A DNA stretch of 64,000 bases, taken from assembly GCF_016065055.1 (NCBI RefSeq), contig NZ_CP065856.1, positions 3,595,836 to 3,659,835 of the forward strand, read 5' to 3'. A program made the translations under genes and the position numbers. This document shows, one piece after another, positions 25,327 to 35,010 of this stretch. The DNA is from Halosimplex litoreum. Lineage in GTDB: Archaea > Halobacteriota > Halobacteria > Halobacteriales > Haloarculaceae. The notes beneath the pieces are model-generated. The model had not been told where the DNA came from. It saw only the letters and a program-made list of their open reading frames with translations, and ran no database searches. Within the stretch, counting starts at the first letter, position 1. Every line of letters starts with the position of its first letter.

Positions 25327-26625
25327 ATGTCTTCCGACACACCACCGCAGTCGACAGCCGATAGTACCGAACCCCGGGTCGAGGACTCGGAGTCGGCGCT
25401 TGCGACGGCCCGCCGTCAGCTGCGGCGGGCGGCCTCGCTGGTCGACGTCGATCCGAACGTCGTCGAACGGTTCCTCCACCCCGACGCGGTCCACGAGGTG
25501 ACCGTGCCGATCGAGCGCGACGACGGGAGCGTCGAGGTGTTCCGCGGCTTCCGCGCCCAGCACGACAGCGTCCGCGGGCCGTACAAGGGCGGGATACGGT
25601 TCCATCCGGAGGTCTCCCGCGAGGAGTCCATCGGCCTCGCCATGTGGATGACCTGGAAGTGCGCGGTAATGGACATCCCCTTCGGCGGCGCGAAGGGTGG
25701 CGTCGTCGTCGACCCCAAGGAGCTGAGCGAAGACGAGCGCGAGCGCCTGACCCGACGGTTCACCGACGAGATCCGCAACGTCATCGGGCCGACGACGGAC
25801 ATCCCCGCGCCCGACATGGGGACCGACGCCGAGACGATGTCGTGGATGATGGACGCCTACAGCATGCAGGAGGCCGAGACTATCCCGGGCGTCGTCACCG
25901 GGAAGCCGCCGGTCATCGGCGGTAGCGAGGGCCGCGCCGAGGCGCCGGGCCGGAGCGTCGCCATCGTGACCCGTGAGGTCGCCGAATACTACGACACGCC
26001 GCTCGCCGAGGCGACCGTCGCCGTGCAGGGGTTCGGGAGCGTCGGCGCGAACGCCGCGCGGTTGCTCGACGACTGGGGCGCGACGGTCGTCGCCGTGAGC
26101 GACGTGACGGGTGCCGCCTACGACCCCGACGGCCTCGACACGCGCTCGATCCCGTCCCACGAGGAGCAACCCGAAGCCGTCGCGGCCCACGCCGACCGCA
26201 CCATCCCGAACGGCGAACTGCTGGAACTCGACGTGGACGTGCTCGTTCCTGCCGCCGTCGGCAACGCCATCACCGAGGCGAACGTCTCGGAGGTCCGGGC
26301 GGACGTCGTCGTCGAGGGCGCGAACGGGCCGGTGTCGTTCGCCGCGGACGAGATACTCGCCGACCGCGGCGTGTCGGTGATTCCGGACATCCTCGCGAAC
26401 GCCGGCGGCGTGACCGTCTCCTACTTCGAGTGGCTCCAGGACATCAACCGCCGATCGTGGTCCGCCGAGCGCGTCAACGAGGAACTGGAGACCGAGATGC
26501 TCGCGGCGTTCGAGGCCGTCGCCGACGAGTTCGAATCGAGCGACGGCACCTGGCGCGACGCCGCCTACGCCGTCGCGCTCTCCCGCATCGCCGAGGCACA
26601 CGAGGCGCGCGGGCTCTGGCCCTGA
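25327..26625 (+). CDS. gdhB: Glutamate dehydrogenase
   Basis: A 432-residue enzyme interconverting glutamate and 2-oxoglutarate plus ammonia. Features: [12 protein letters not shown] (substrate site), [17 protein letters not shown] with the catalytic Lys region, PAPDMGTD, and a Rossmann motif [12 protein letters not shown] at about residue 235. [15 protein letters not shown] closes the active site. ATG 25327 is chosen; the longer upstream frame runs through the zinc-ribbon gene in another reading. Cofactor (NAD or NADP) cannot be settled by eye. A 40-residue acidic Ser/Thr-rich N-terminus is typical of haloarchaeal forms. Confidence 0.94.
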   Translation: MSSDTPPQSTADSTEPRVEDSESALATARRQLRRAASLVDVDPNVVERFLHPDAVHEVTVPIERDDGSVEVFRGFRAQHDSVRGPYKGGIRFHPEVSREESIGLAMWMTWKCAVMDIPFGGAKGGVVVDPKELSEDERERLTRRFTDEIRNVIGPTTDIPAPDMGTDAETMSWMMDAYSMQEAETIPGVVTGKPPVIGGSEGRAEAPGRSVAIVTREVAEYYDTPLAEATVAVQGFGSVGANAARLLDDWGATVVAVSDVTGAAYDPDGLDTRSIPSHEEQPEAVAAHADRTIPNGELLELDVDVLVPAAVGNAITEANVSEVRADVVVEGANGPVSFAADEILADRGVSVIPDILANAGGVTVSYFEWLQDINRRSWSAERVNEELETEMLAAFEAVADEFESSDGTWRDAAYAVALSRIAEAHEARGLWP

Positions 26626-26728
26626 CAGTCGGTCTACGGCCTCTCGGCCAGGCCGGACGCCCTCGTCGGAGTCGCTCGCCGCGCCCGAAGCGCAACTGCA
26701 TTCACGGTCGAGTCCTCAGTTACGACCG

Positions 26729-27283
26729 ATGAACGTCAGGGAGCACGTCCCCGCGGTCTCCGGTATCCTCTCGGTCGTCGCGCTCGGACTCGTCTTCGCG
26801 GCGGCACTGCAGGCGATCCCACAGAGTTTGCTACCGCGAGCACCCGACGCGGTGCTCGAAGCGATCCCGCACGTCAACGCTATCGTGAGCGCGACGGCGA
26901 TCGGAACCATCGTCGTCGGCGTCCGAGCGATCCGCAGGGGCGACGTGGCCCGCCACCGCGCGGCGATGCTGTCGACGACCGGCCTGTTCGCTCTGTTCCT
27001 CGTCGCGTATCTCTACCGGGTCGCCCTGCTGGGCCCGAGCGACTTCTCCGGCCCGCCGCTGGTCGAGGGCGTTATCTACCCCGGGATCCTCGCCGTCCAT
27101 ATCCTCCTCGCTATCGTCTGCGTGCCGCTCGTGATCTACGTTCTCCTGTTGGCCCTGACCCACTCGATACCAGAGTTGCGCGAGACGCGCCACCCGACCG
27201 TCGGCCGCATCGCCGCGGCGCTGTGGCTGATATCCTTTACCCTCGGCGTCGTCGTCTACCTCATGCTGTACGTGTTGTTCTGA
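26729..27283 (+). CDS. DUF420 family membrane protein
   Basis: A 184-residue protein with five predicted helices (about 10-29, 47-66, 82-100, 120-143, 160-182). Invariant-looking His/Asn positions lie in PHVNAIVSA, ARHRAAML and GILAVHILLAI. DUF420 proteins often occur with haem-copper oxidase genes and resemble CtaM-type assembly proteins. Here it stands alone, far from the oxidase cluster at 51-58 kb. Family assignment is good; a role in oxidase assembly is inference. Confidence 0.82.
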   Translation: MNVREHVPAVSGILSVVALGLVFAAALQAIPQSLLPRAPDAVLEAIPHVNAIVSATAIGTIVVGVRAIRRGDVARHRAAMLSTTGLFALFLVAYLYRVALLGPSDFSGPPLVEGVIYPGILAVHILLAIVCVPLVIYVLLLALTHSIPELRETRHPTVGRIAAALWLISFTLGVVVYLMLYVLF

Positions 27284-27289
27284 ACTGCC

Positions 27290-28009
27290 TCACCGCTCCG
27301 ACCCCGCGCTGGTTCGAACCGGGCCAGTCAGCGCGCCGGGGCCCTCGCCGAGGACGGCCAACAGCCACTCGACGGTCCGTTCGCGCGACGACGAGGAGAA
27401 CAGTTCGTGGCCGCCGTCGTAGAGCACGGTGCGCTCGGCCGGGGCGTGGTCACCGATCGCGTCGACGCCGACGACCTGGTCCCGGAGCGAGCAGAAGACC
27501 ACGCTGTCGTCGCGGAAGTCTGGCAGTCGCGACTGGGCGTCGGCGACGGCCCGCAGGAACGCCGGCGCGATCCGGTCGGGCCCCTCGACGCGCTGGCGTT
27601 CCGTCGCGAGGTCGCCGAGCGCTCCCTCCTCGAAGGGAACGGGAACGACCGGCCGGTCGGTGGGCAGCGCGGCGGCGACCCGTCCGAGGAGACCCTCGTC
27701 GGCCATCCCCCACCAGGGACTGAGATACACTCGTCGAGCGGGCGAGTCGAGGTGTGCGGCGACCAGTCCGCCGGTGCTGTGCGAGAGGATCCGGTCGGGC
27801 CCGGTGGCGTCGTGGTGTCGCTGGGTCGGGCGGACGTACCCCGCCTCGAAGTCGCTCCCGTGGTCCGGAATCTCGCCCACGTCGACGGTGTAGCCGGCGT
27901 CGACCAGCTCGTCGACCAGCCACCGGACGTTCTCGTGGTGGGTCCGATTGCCCCAGCCCAGGACGAAGAGGACGCGCACGTCGCCGTCGCCGAACTCGGT
28001 GAACTGCAC
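27290..28009 (-). CDS. Alpha/beta hydrolase-like protein
   Basis: A 239-residue protein. RVLFVLGWGNRTHHENVRWL is the first strand and oxyanion region, SHSTGG is the nucleophile elbow (Ser in SxSTGG), FCSLRDQVVG is the acid loop and YDGGHELF carries the catalytic His. GTG 28009 (VQFTEFGDGDVRV) is chosen over a TTG nine codons upstream. The substrate is unknown. It converges with the DUF420 gene, with 6 bp between them. Confidence 0.75.
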   Translation of the reverse strand: MQFTEFGDGDVRVLFVLGWGNRTHHENVRWLVDELVDAGYTVDVGEIPDHGSDFEAGYVRPTQRHHDATGPDRILSHSTGGLVAAHLDSPARRVYLSPWWGMADEGLLGRVAAALPTDRPVVPVPFEEGALGDLATERQRVEGPDRIAPAFLRAVADAQSRLPDFRDDSVVFCSLRDQVVGVDAIGDHAPAERTVLYDGGHELFSSSSRERTVEWLLAVLGEGPGALTGPVRTSAGSER

Positions 28010-28081
28010 GACCGGTGACTGGGAGCGGTAGCACAAAAAGGCGCCCCCAGCCGCGACTATCGGGCCCGGGGCCCGCCCCGT

Positions 28082-29197
28082 TCAGTCGTCGGTCTCGTCC
28101 ACTGCGTCGGGAGCGTATTCCAGTTCCCCGGCTCCGACGAGCGCCTCGAAAGCGTTGTCCTCGGCCTCGAGCGGGAAGTCGACGCGGCCGCGCTTCCGGG
28201 CGGACTCGTAGGCGCCGAAGATGATCTCGGCGGTCTTGAGGCCGTTTTTGACGCCGAGTTCGGACTCGCGGCCCTCGGCGAGTGCGTCGACGACCTCACT
28301 GGCCGCGCGGTCGATGTACTCGCTGCCGTACTGTCGGCCCTCGGCGTGGGCGCTGTGGAGATCCTCGCCGTCCACGTCGATAGCCTCCCACGACCCCTCG
28401 CCGGCGCGGCGGATCTCCAGCATGTTGCCCGTCTCGCTGTCGATTCGGATCTCGCCGTCGGTCCCGCGGATCACGTGGGCGGCGTCGGCGAAGTCGCTCC
28501 CTTCCCCGCCGGAGATAACGCCCTGGACGCCGGTCTCGTACTCCCAGAGCGCCCAGGCCTGGTTCTCCTGATGCATGCCGAAGCGCACGTCTTCCTCGCG
28601 GTAGTCGATCTGTGCGATGACCCACTCGGGTTCGGCCTCGTCGGCGAACATCCCCGTCAGGTCGATGGTGTGGGCACCGGTGTCGTAGAGGTCGCTCCAC
28701 GTGGTCTCGATCCGCTGGAGGTCGCCGATCGCCCCGTCGTCGATCAGCCGTTTCGCCTCGCGGAACGGCTTGCCGAAGCGTCGCTGTCGGTTGAACGTGA
28801 GCTGGACGTCGCGACGCCAGCAGGCCTCGGCCATCCGGCGGGCCGACCCCCAGGTGTGTGCCATCGGTTTCTCGGCGTGGATCGCCGAGACGACGCCGCT
28901 GCGGGCGCAGTCGACGACCACGTCCTCGTGGATCGCCGGCGGGACCGCGACGGTCACGACGTCGGGCTCGACGGCGTCGAGCATCGCCTCGTAGTCTTCG
29001 AAGAGGTTCCCTTCGGGGAGGTCGAACGTTCGCCCGAACGCCTCGGCGTTCTCCGGGACGATGTCCGCACAGGCGACGACCTCACAGCGGTCGTCGTTCT
29101 CGAACGATTCGGCGTGGCGGTAGCCCATCGCGAACCCCTCGACGGTCGGGTTCTCCGGGTCGGGCCCCGTTCCGACGACGGCGACGGTGTACGTCAT
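28082..29197 (-). CDS. Gfo/Idh/MocA family oxidoreductase
   Basis: A 371-residue NAD(P)-dependent oxidoreductase. The Rossmann start is AVVGTGPDPENPTVEGFAMG, longer than the usual GxGxxG loop. The catalytic motif is AEKPMAHTW near residue 120 and the C-terminal sheet includes IRGTDGEIRID. The start used is ATG 29197 (MTYTVAVVG), two codons inside the longest frame. It is the second member of this family in the window and shares little beyond the fold with the one at 6.6 kb, so they are not recent duplicates. Substrate unknown, probably a sugar or polyol. Confidence 0.83.
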   Translation of the reverse strand: MTYTVAVVGTGPDPENPTVEGFAMGYRHAESFENDDRCEVVACADIVPENAEAFGRTFDLPEGNLFEDYEAMLDAVEPDVVTVAVPPAIHEDVVVDCARSGVVSAIHAEKPMAHTWGSARRMAEACWRRDVQLTFNRQRRFGKPFREAKRLIDDGAIGDLQRIETTWSDLYDTGAHTIDLTGMFADEAEPEWVIAQIDYREEDVRFGMHQENQAWALWEYETGVQGVISGGEGSDFADAAHVIRGTDGEIRIDSETGNMLEIRRAGEGSWEAIDVDGEDLHSAHAEGRQYGSEYIDRAASEVVDALAEGRESELGVKNGLKTAEIIFGAYESARKRGRVDFPLEAEDNAFEALVGAGELEYAPDAVDETDD

Positions 29198-29352
29198 GCA
29201 CACATCCAGTGAGAACGCGCTAAAGTCGCTTTCGGTCGCTCTCCTTCGCGTATATCGACGTGTATCCCGGTAGTGAACGATTCGAACGGTTCTCGCCCGG
29301 CCACGCCACTCGCTACCGTCGACCGTTCGATTCTACCAAACGGCTTGGAAAA

Positions 29353-29385
29353 GATATATCACTTGCTTCTCACCAATATATAAAC
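29353..29385 (+). promoter_or_regulatory. Two TATA-like elements before the 29.4 kb gene
   Basis: GATATATC (29353-29360) and AATATATAAAC (29375-29385) lie about 45 and 20 nt before ATG 29401 in a short AT-rich patch. Either could serve. The presence of two suggests more than one start or a regulated promoter. Confidence 0.4.
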
Positions 29386-29400
29386 AGTCGAGCTATCGAC

Positions 29401-30048
29401 ATGCCAATGATAACTGTCGACGGATCAGAAATTACGTACGAGCGGCAGGCGAAGAACAGATCGGAGAGCGTCTTCGAGGCGCAACTGGTCGTCGAGTCGC
29501 GGACGGGCGAGCGGTCGGTGCGGTCGTTCGAGATCGACGTGTCGGCGCGGGACGACCTGACGGCCGAGCGGATGGAGACCGCGCTCGCCGAGTGGAAGGA
29601 GTCCCACCCCACCCTGACGGTCGACCAGGTAGTCGTCGAGGAGACGAAACGGTGCGGCTTCGGCCGCCGCGTCGGCGAGGCCGACGCAGAGGACGCCGCA
29701 GACGCGACCGCCGCGGGCGACGACTCGGGGCGGACACAGCCGCTGTACCGCGGCGGTGCGCAGTCGGTCCCGCGGTCACCCGTCGGATTCGGTGACGTGC
29801 CCGTCGAGCGCGGCGAGGAGGTCACCTTCCACGTGGCCGGCCCCGACTCCTCGGTCTACGGGACCTCCAGTGGGACCGTCACCGGCGTCAAGACCGGGAC
29901 CGAGGACTACAACGTCCTGATCATCGAGACCGACTCCGGTACCAAGCGCGTCCGCGAGGACTGGGTCGTCGACGAGAGCGACGACGACGTGGAAGCCGAG
30001 GCCGACGACGCGGCCGACGACGGTGACGTCGAGAACGACGAGTCCTGA
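29401..30048 (+). CDS. Acidic two-part protein of unknown function
   Basis: A 215-residue soluble protein. Residues 1-85 form a compact-looking domain (ITVDGSEITYERQAKNRSES, then VSARDDLTAERMETALAEW). After an Ala/Asp linker, residues about 125-195 form a second beta-rich domain (VPVERGEEVTFHVAGPDSSV, NVLIIETDSGTKRV). The last 25 residues are almost all Asp/Glu/Ala. A small strand-rich C-terminal domain with a basic edge might bind a ligand or nucleic acid, but no family is recognised. It has its own promoter. Confidence 0.65.
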   Translation: MPMITVDGSEITYERQAKNRSESVFEAQLVVESRTGERSVRSFEIDVSARDDLTAERMETALAEWKESHPTLTVDQVVVEETKRCGFGRRVGEADAEDAADATAAGDDSGRTQPLYRGGAQSVPRSPVGFGDVPVERGEEVTFHVAGPDSSVYGTSSGTVTGVKTGTEDYNVLIIETDSGTKRVREDWVVDESDDDVEAEADDAADDGDVENDES

Positions 30049-30146
30049 ACGGCGAGCGGTCGCCGCGGGGCCGTTTCTCGCGGGTTTCGAGCGAGCACCT
30101 GGGTGCGTGAACCGAGCGAGGAGCCTCGCCCAAAAATAGACGACCG

Positions 30147-31970
30147 CTAGTAGCTGCGTTCCTTGGGCTCGTACTCCTTCTCGGCTTCGAGGAGCACGGG
30201 CTTGTAGTACAGCTCGGGGTTGCCGTCGTTCCAGGCGAGCATGGTGTGTTTGAGCCACTCCTCGTCCCGGCGCTCCTGATACTGCTCGCGCCAGTGGGCC
30301 CCGCGGAACTCCTCGCGTGCGAGGGCGCCGACCGCGATGGCTTCGGCGATGTCGATGATGTTGCGGGTCTCCATCGTGTGCATCAGGTCGGTGTTGTAGG
30401 TGCGCGAGGGGTCCGAGGCGGCGACGTGCTGGTAGCGCTCGCGCGCCTCGCGGATGTCGTCCAGCGCCTCTACGAGGTTGTCCTCGCGGCGGAAGACGTT
30501 GACGTTGGCCGTCATCGTCTGCTGGATGTCCTCGCGGACCTGCGCGTGGTTGACGCCCTCGTCTTCGAGGAGGCGGTCGACCCGTTCTTCCTGGCGCTGG
30601 ACTTCGGCGTCGACGACCGTCCCGGCGTCGATCGCCGCGCCGTCCGCGGCGACACTCCGGTTACCGGCGTCGACGGCGCCGATCTCGACTTCCTCGGAGA
30701 GGTCGCCGGCCTCGCTCTTGGCCGAGGGACCCGTCGATATCTCGGCCTCTTTCATGTCGCCGCCCGCGGCGTGCTTGCCGGCGCGGGCGCCGAACACGAG
30801 CAGTTCGGGCAGGGCGTTGCCGCCGAGGCGGTTGGCCCCGTGCAGCGAGACGCAGGCGGTCTCGCCGGCCGCGTAGAGGCCGTCGATGCAGGTGTGGCCG
30901 TTCTCGTCGCACTCGACGCCGCCCATCTGGTAGTGCTGGCCGGGTTTGACCGGCATCGGCTCGTCGAGGCCGTCGACGCCCTCGAAGTCCTCCGCGAGGT
31001 GGAGGATGTTCTCGAGGCGGTCGAGGATACGCTCCTCACCGAGGTGACGCATGTCGAGGTGGACGTACTCGTCCTCGATACCGCGGCCCTCGTTGACCTC
31101 CGTCAGTTCGGCCCGCGAGACCACGTCGCGGGAGGCGAGTTCGCCGTCGTTGTTCGCGTAGCCGTACTCGAACATCAGCCGCTCCTCCTCGTCGTTGTAG
31201 AGGATGCCGCCCTCACCGCGGACCCCCTCGGAGATCAGAACCCCGGTAGAGGGCAGCGTCGTCGGGTGGAACTGGACGAACTCCATGTCCTCCAGCGGGA
31301 CGCCCGCGCGGTAGGCCATCGCGTAGCCGTCGCCGGTGTTGGCGACGGCGTTGGTGGTGTGGTCGAACACCTGGCCGGGGCCGCCGGTGGCGAGGATGAC
31401 GCCGTTGGTGGCGCGGTAGCCCTGGATCTCGCCGCTGGCGATGTCGTAGGCGACGACGCCGTGACACTCGCGGTCCTCGACGTCGTCGTGGTCGGTCACC
31501 GCCAGGTCGAGTACCTGCTGTTCCTCGTAGACGGTGATACCCCGTTTGACGACCTGCTCGTACATCGTGTGGAGCAGGTGGTGGCCGGTCTCGGCGCCGG
31601 CGTAGGTCGTGCGGGGGTGGCTGAGGCCGCCGAACGGTCGCTGGGAGACGGTGCCGTCCTCCTCGCGGGAGAAGGGCATCCCCCAGTGTTCGAGCTGGAT
31701 GACCTCGTCCGGAGCGTCCTGAGCGAAGGTCTCGACCGCGGGGGCGTCCCCGAGGTAGTCCGAGCCCTTCATCGTGTCGTAGGCGTGTAGCTCCCAGGAG
31801 TCCTCCGGGTGCAGAGCGGCGTTGATGCCGCCCTCGGCCGCCCCGGTGTGGCTCCGGACGGGGTGGAGCTTCGTGACCATCGCCACGTCCGCTCCCTCTT
31901 CGTGTGCCGCGATCGCCGCGCGCAGGCCTGCGCCGCCCGCGCCGACGACGAGTACGTCGTGTTCGTGCAT
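30147..31970 (-). CDS. sdhA: Succinate dehydrogenase flavoprotein subunit
   Basis: A 607-residue subunit oxidising succinate to fumarate. It begins MHEHDVLVVGAGGAGLRAAI (FAD-binding GxGxxG) and contains RSHTGAAEGGINAA around the covalent-flavin His, the catalytic HxxxT-type region QFHPTTLPSTG, and HGANRLGGNALPEL. ATG 31970 is chosen; a longer frame upstream belongs to sdhB in another reading. It is the last gene of the leftward sdhCDBA operon, 2 bp after sdhB. Residues about 440-500 include an Asp/Ala-rich insertion common in halophiles. Confidence 0.96.
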   Translation of the reverse strand: MHEHDVLVVGAGGAGLRAAIAAHEEGADVAMVTKLHPVRSHTGAAEGGINAALHPEDSWELHAYDTMKGSDYLGDAPAVETFAQDAPDEVIQLEHWGMPFSREEDGTVSQRPFGGLSHPRTTYAGAETGHHLLHTMYEQVVKRGITVYEEQQVLDLAVTDHDDVEDRECHGVVAYDIASGEIQGYRATNGVILATGGPGQVFDHTTNAVANTGDGYAMAYRAGVPLEDMEFVQFHPTTLPSTGVLISEGVRGEGGILYNDEEERLMFEYGYANNDGELASRDVVSRAELTEVNEGRGIEDEYVHLDMRHLGEERILDRLENILHLAEDFEGVDGLDEPMPVKPGQHYQMGGVECDENGHTCIDGLYAAGETACVSLHGANRLGGNALPELLVFGARAGKHAAGGDMKEAEISTGPSAKSEAGDLSEEVEIGAVDAGNRSVAADGAAIDAGTVVDAEVQRQEERVDRLLEDEGVNHAQVREDIQQTMTANVNVFRREDNLVEALDDIREARERYQHVAASDPSRTYNTDLMHTMETRNIIDIAEAIAVGALAREEFRGAHWREQYQERRDEEWLKHTMLAWNDGNPELYYKPVLLEAEKEYEPKERSY

Positions 31971-31972
31971 GG

Positions 31973-32863
31973 TTACCAGAATTTGAGGTTCGACTTGACT
32001 GCTTCGCGCTTCAGCTCCTGGATGTGCTCGGTCAGCGGGATGTCCTTCGGGCACACCTCGGTGCAGGAGAACTGGGTCTGACAGCGCCAGACGCCGTGTT
32101 CCTGCTCGATGATCTCCAGTCGGTCTTCCTTCTGGATCTCGCCTTCCCGCTCGTCCATCGCGAACCGGTACGCCTTGTTGATGGCCGCCGGGCCGAGATA
32201 CTCGTTGTCTCCCGCCGCGATGTTACACGAGGACATGCAGGCGCCACACCAGATACACCGCGTGGACATCTTGACCTTCTCGCGGTTCTCGGGGGACTGG
32301 CGCTGCTCCTCGCGCTCGCCCTCCGGGAGCTCGTCGGGCTGGAAGTACGGCTCGACGGCCTCCATCTGCTCGTAGAAGTGCTCCATGTCCACGACCAGGT
32401 CCTTCACCACGTCCTGGTGGGGGAGCGGCTCGATGCGAACCGGTCCTTCGAGGTCGGCCATCTGGGTCTTGCACCCGAGTCGTTGCTGGCCGTTGACGAA
32501 CAGCGCGTCGGAGCCACAGACCGCCTGTCGGCAGGAGTGGCGGAAGGTCAGCGACGAGTCGTAGTGGTCCCGAGCGTAGATCAGCGCGTCGAGGACGGTC
32601 ATCCCCTTGAAGAAGGGGACCGAGAAGTCGTCGAAGCGCGGCTCGGACTTGCCCTCGACCTCCGGGTCGTAGCGGAACACCTTGATCTGGACGGTGTCGT
32701 CGGCGTCCCGGACCTCCTCGCGGGCCTGCTCCTCGCGTTCGCGGGCTTCGGCGCGGGCCTTCTTCTCCGAGAGGCGCCGTTCCTGGGGCGACTGCTCGGC
32801 CGGTTCGGCCGTCTCGGCCTCGGTCTGCTCTTCTGTCTGCTCTTGTTCGATTTGTGTGCTCAT
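31973..32863 (-). CDS. sdhB: Succinate dehydrogenase iron-sulfur subunit
   Basis: A 296-residue electron-transfer subunit. A 45-residue Glu/Gln-rich N-terminal extension precedes the ferredoxin domain. The [2Fe-2S] ligands are in CRQAVCGSDALFVNG...LGC, where one ligand position is Asp as in E. coli SdhB. CIWCGACMSSC binds the [4Fe-4S] and CQTQFSC...CPKDIP the [3Fe-4S] cluster. It passes electrons from SdhA to quinone at SdhCD. Its ATG overlaps the sdhD stop (ATGA), and the stop is 2 bp before sdhA. Confidence 0.96.
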   Translation of the reverse strand: MSTQIEQEQTEEQTEAETAEPAEQSPQERRLSEKKARAEAREREEQAREEVRDADDTVQIKVFRYDPEVEGKSEPRFDDFSVPFFKGMTVLDALIYARDHYDSSLTFRHSCRQAVCGSDALFVNGQQRLGCKTQMADLEGPVRIEPLPHQDVVKDLVVDMEHFYEQMEAVEPYFQPDELPEGEREEQRQSPENREKVKMSTRCIWCGACMSSCNIAAGDNEYLGPAAINKAYRFAMDEREGEIQKEDRLEIIEQEHGVWRCQTQFSCTEVCPKDIPLTEHIQELKREAVKSNLKFW

Positions 32864-33225
32864 AGTAGGTCGGTCATCGCGAGTGCCACGCGGGTTCCCT
32901 GGACGATCAGTGCTATGCTCGCCAGCGTCAAAACGGCCCCGACTGCCGTCTTGCGAGTGCCGCTCAGGCCCTGATTGACGAGGGCGTTGTAGACGCCGTT
33001 GACGCCGTGGAAGGTCGCGGTGACGAGGAACAGCCACATCGTCGCGAAGTAGCCGACCTGGCTCATCCGCGCCTCGGTGCCGGCGAAGGTGATCTCGGCG
33101 GCGTGGTTGACGAAGTGCAGCAGGAAGAAGTGGAAGGCGAGAACCCCGACCAGGAAGACCGCCGTCAGTCGCTGGAAGAGCCACTTGACGCCGCCGCGCT
33201 CGAACGACGAGTAGTGCTGTGCCAT
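32860..33225 (-). CDS. sdhD: Succinate dehydrogenase membrane anchor subunit D
   Basis: A 121-residue membrane subunit with three helices (about 17-38, 58-78, 90-115). It contains FHFFLLHFVNHAAE in helix 1 and TATFHGVNGVYN in helix 2, with His residues placed to help bind haem or quinone. It follows sdhC by 3 bp and overlaps sdhB by 4 bp. Together with SdhC it anchors the SdhAB catalytic head on the cytoplasmic face. Confidence 0.88.
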   Translation of the reverse strand: MAQHYSSFERGGVKWLFQRLTAVFLVGVLAFHFFLLHFVNHAAEITFAGTEARMSQVGYFATMWLFLVTATFHGVNGVYNALVNQGLSGTRKTAVGAVLTLASIALIVQGTRVALAMTDLL

Positions 33226-33228
33226 GAG

Positions 33229-33618
33229 TTACACCCCCGCGAGGAACGTCGGCACGCTCGCGACGACGATGGCGGCCGTCACGACGAGCGACGCGTAGAA
33301 GCTCTTGTCCTGATTTTCGAGTCCGAACCCGAGGTCGACGAACAGCAGCCGAACCCCGTTGAGGATGTGGAAGACGGCCACCGACAGGAGGCCGACCTCC
33401 AGCACACGGACGATCAGCAGTTCTTCCAGTCCCTGGAGCGTGTTCGTGTACAGCACCTCGCCACCCGTCGCGGTGCTCAACACGGCGATATGCGTAAAGA
33501 GGTAGCCGACGAGCACCCAACCGGTGAACTTGTGGAAGATCCAGGCCCACATGCCCGGCTGGAACTCCCGCCACCGGCCGAAATCCTCGACCGCTCCGCG
33601 GTCGTACGTTCCGCTCAT
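33229..33618 (-). CDS. sdhC: Succinate dehydrogenase cytochrome b subunit
   Basis: A 129-residue membrane protein. [20 protein letters not shown] leads into helix 1, with the HKxTG quinone/haem motif of SdhC. The second helix has a His in LFTHIAV and the third has [12 protein letters not shown]. It is the first gene of the sdhCDBA operon. A TATA-like box about 30 nt before its ATG implies a leaderless transcript. Confidence 0.92.
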   Translation of the reverse strand: MSGTYDRGAVEDFGRWREFQPGMWAWIFHKFTGWVLVGYLFTHIAVLSTATGGEVLYTNTLQGLEELLIVRVLEVGLLSVAVFHILNGVRLLFVDLGFGLENQDKSFYASLVVTAAIVVASVPTFLAGV

Positions 33619-33645
33619 ACAACGGGCGCAATGGTAGCAGGGGCT

Positions 33646-33652
33646 ATAGTAG
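33646..33652 (-). promoter_or_regulatory. TATA-like box for the sdhCDBA operon
   Basis: CTATAGT on the plus strand (ACTATAG on the minus strand) is centred about 31 nt before the sdhC ATG at 33618, the usual leaderless spacing. Confidence 0.45.
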
Positions 33653-33818
33653 TTTCTACACCGCCCCGTCTCGGCCGCCGAACACGTTCACGCGCGTCCA
33701 CAGGACGCCGGGTTCGGTGGGTGTTTCGGGGATTATCGCCGGTTCCACCGGCCGACGTATCACTCCGATAACAGAGCCGCGCCAGCGAACCGGCGTCGCC
33801 CGCTCGCGCGCGCGACGC

Positions 33819-34865
33819 TCACTCGGCGACGGTGGGCGACGTCGGGTCCCGTGGCGAACCCGTCCCGTCGCTGCGTTCGATCGCGTCGAGCGTGTCGCCG
33901 TCGAGTTTGACGAGGTGACAGAGCGGATTGCCGGGGTAGACGACGGGGTTCTCGAGGATACCGACGAGCAGTCCAGTGAAGGGCGCCTCGACGTGGGTGC
34001 GTTCGGTCTTGAACGGGTTGGCGATCGTGCAGATCGTCTCGCCCTCGCGGACGACGCCGCCGCGGGCGGCGTGCATATCGACGAGACCGCCCGCGTCGGC
34101 ACGCAGCCACGTCTTCTCGCTGGATCCTTCGACGATCGTCCGCCAGCCGGGCCAGCGGACCCGTTCGGTCGGCAGGATGCCGAACTCGGCGAGGACGCTC
34201 TCGACGCCGACCAGGGCTCGGTCGATGAACTCCCGCTGGAAGCGGTGGGCTTCGCCCATCTCGACGGTGACCGTGGCGGTGCCGGCCTCGCTGGCTTCCC
34301 GGCGGAGCGTCCCTTCGGGGCCCTGTCCGTCGATGATGACGTTCGAGGCGAACGCCTTCGCGACGCGGGCGACCGACGAGTCGGCCATGTCGGCACGGAC
34401 GTGGAGCATGTTCGTCCGGCCGCGGGTGGAGGTGTGCAGGTCCAGCCCCACGTCACAGGGCGCGACGAAGTTGTCGAAGATGCGTCGGGCCATCCGCTTG
34501 GCGCTGGTCGACCCCGCTTTGCCGGGGAACGAGCGATTCAGGTCGCGGTCGTAGACGGGGAGGTAGCGCTCCTGTGCGATGAAGCCGGGCACGTTCAGTA
34601 CGGGGAGACAGATGAGCGTCCCCCGGAGGTCGTCCAGGTCCCACTCGTGGGCGACCTCGCGGACGACCTCGACGCCGTTGAGCTCGTCGCCGTGGGCGGC
34701 GGCGCTGAGGAAGGCGGTGGGTCCGGGCTCTTCCCCGACGACGACCGTCACGGGGATCCTGACGGGGTCGCCGAGGTAGGTCTCGCTGACGGTGTAGCGC
34801 ACGTTTGTCCGTTCACCCGGGTCGACCCGACCGCCGTCGTAGGTGAACGGCTCGGCCTCGTCCAT
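33819..34865 (-). CDS. Succinylglutamate desuccinylase/aspartoacylase-type zinc hydrolase
   Basis: A 348-residue enzyme of the AstE/AspA (M14-like) family. Zinc ligands are in AAAHGDELNG (His and Glu near residues 59-62) and LDLHTSTRGR (His near 143). The catalytic Glu is in VTVEMGEAHRF. A C-terminal biotinyl-like beta domain (VVREGETICTIANPF) is typical of prokaryotic forms. Family members cleave amide bonds of acylated amino acids or trim C-terminal amino acids. It is divergent from the RimK-RimB fusion with a 145-bp shared promoter region, suggesting opposite actions on the same product. Confidence 0.85.
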   Translation of the reverse strand: MDEAEPFTYDGGRVDPGERTNVRYTVSETYLGDPVRIPVTVVVGEEPGPTAFLSAAAHGDELNGVEVVREVAHEWDLDDLRGTLICLPVLNVPGFIAQERYLPVYDRDLNRSFPGKAGSTSAKRMARRIFDNFVAPCDVGLDLHTSTRGRTNMLHVRADMADSSVARVAKAFASNVIIDGQGPEGTLRREASEAGTATVTVEMGEAHRFQREFIDRALVGVESVLAEFGILPTERVRWPGWRTIVEGSSEKTWLRADAGGLVDMHAARGGVVREGETICTIANPFKTERTHVEAPFTGLLVGILENPVVYPGNPLCHLVKLDGDTLDAIERSDGTGSPRDPTSPTVAE

Positions 34866-35010
34866 ACCGTCTCCAGCGCCCGGGGGTTGAAACGTGTGGC
34901 GACCCGCGGAGCGATTCCGGTTGGGTGAACGTTCCGATTCGGCGTCAAATGGCCTCGTGCGGCCGGCTCGCGACCGTTAGTACTTTCGGCCGCCCGGGCG
35001 ATTACGGGAT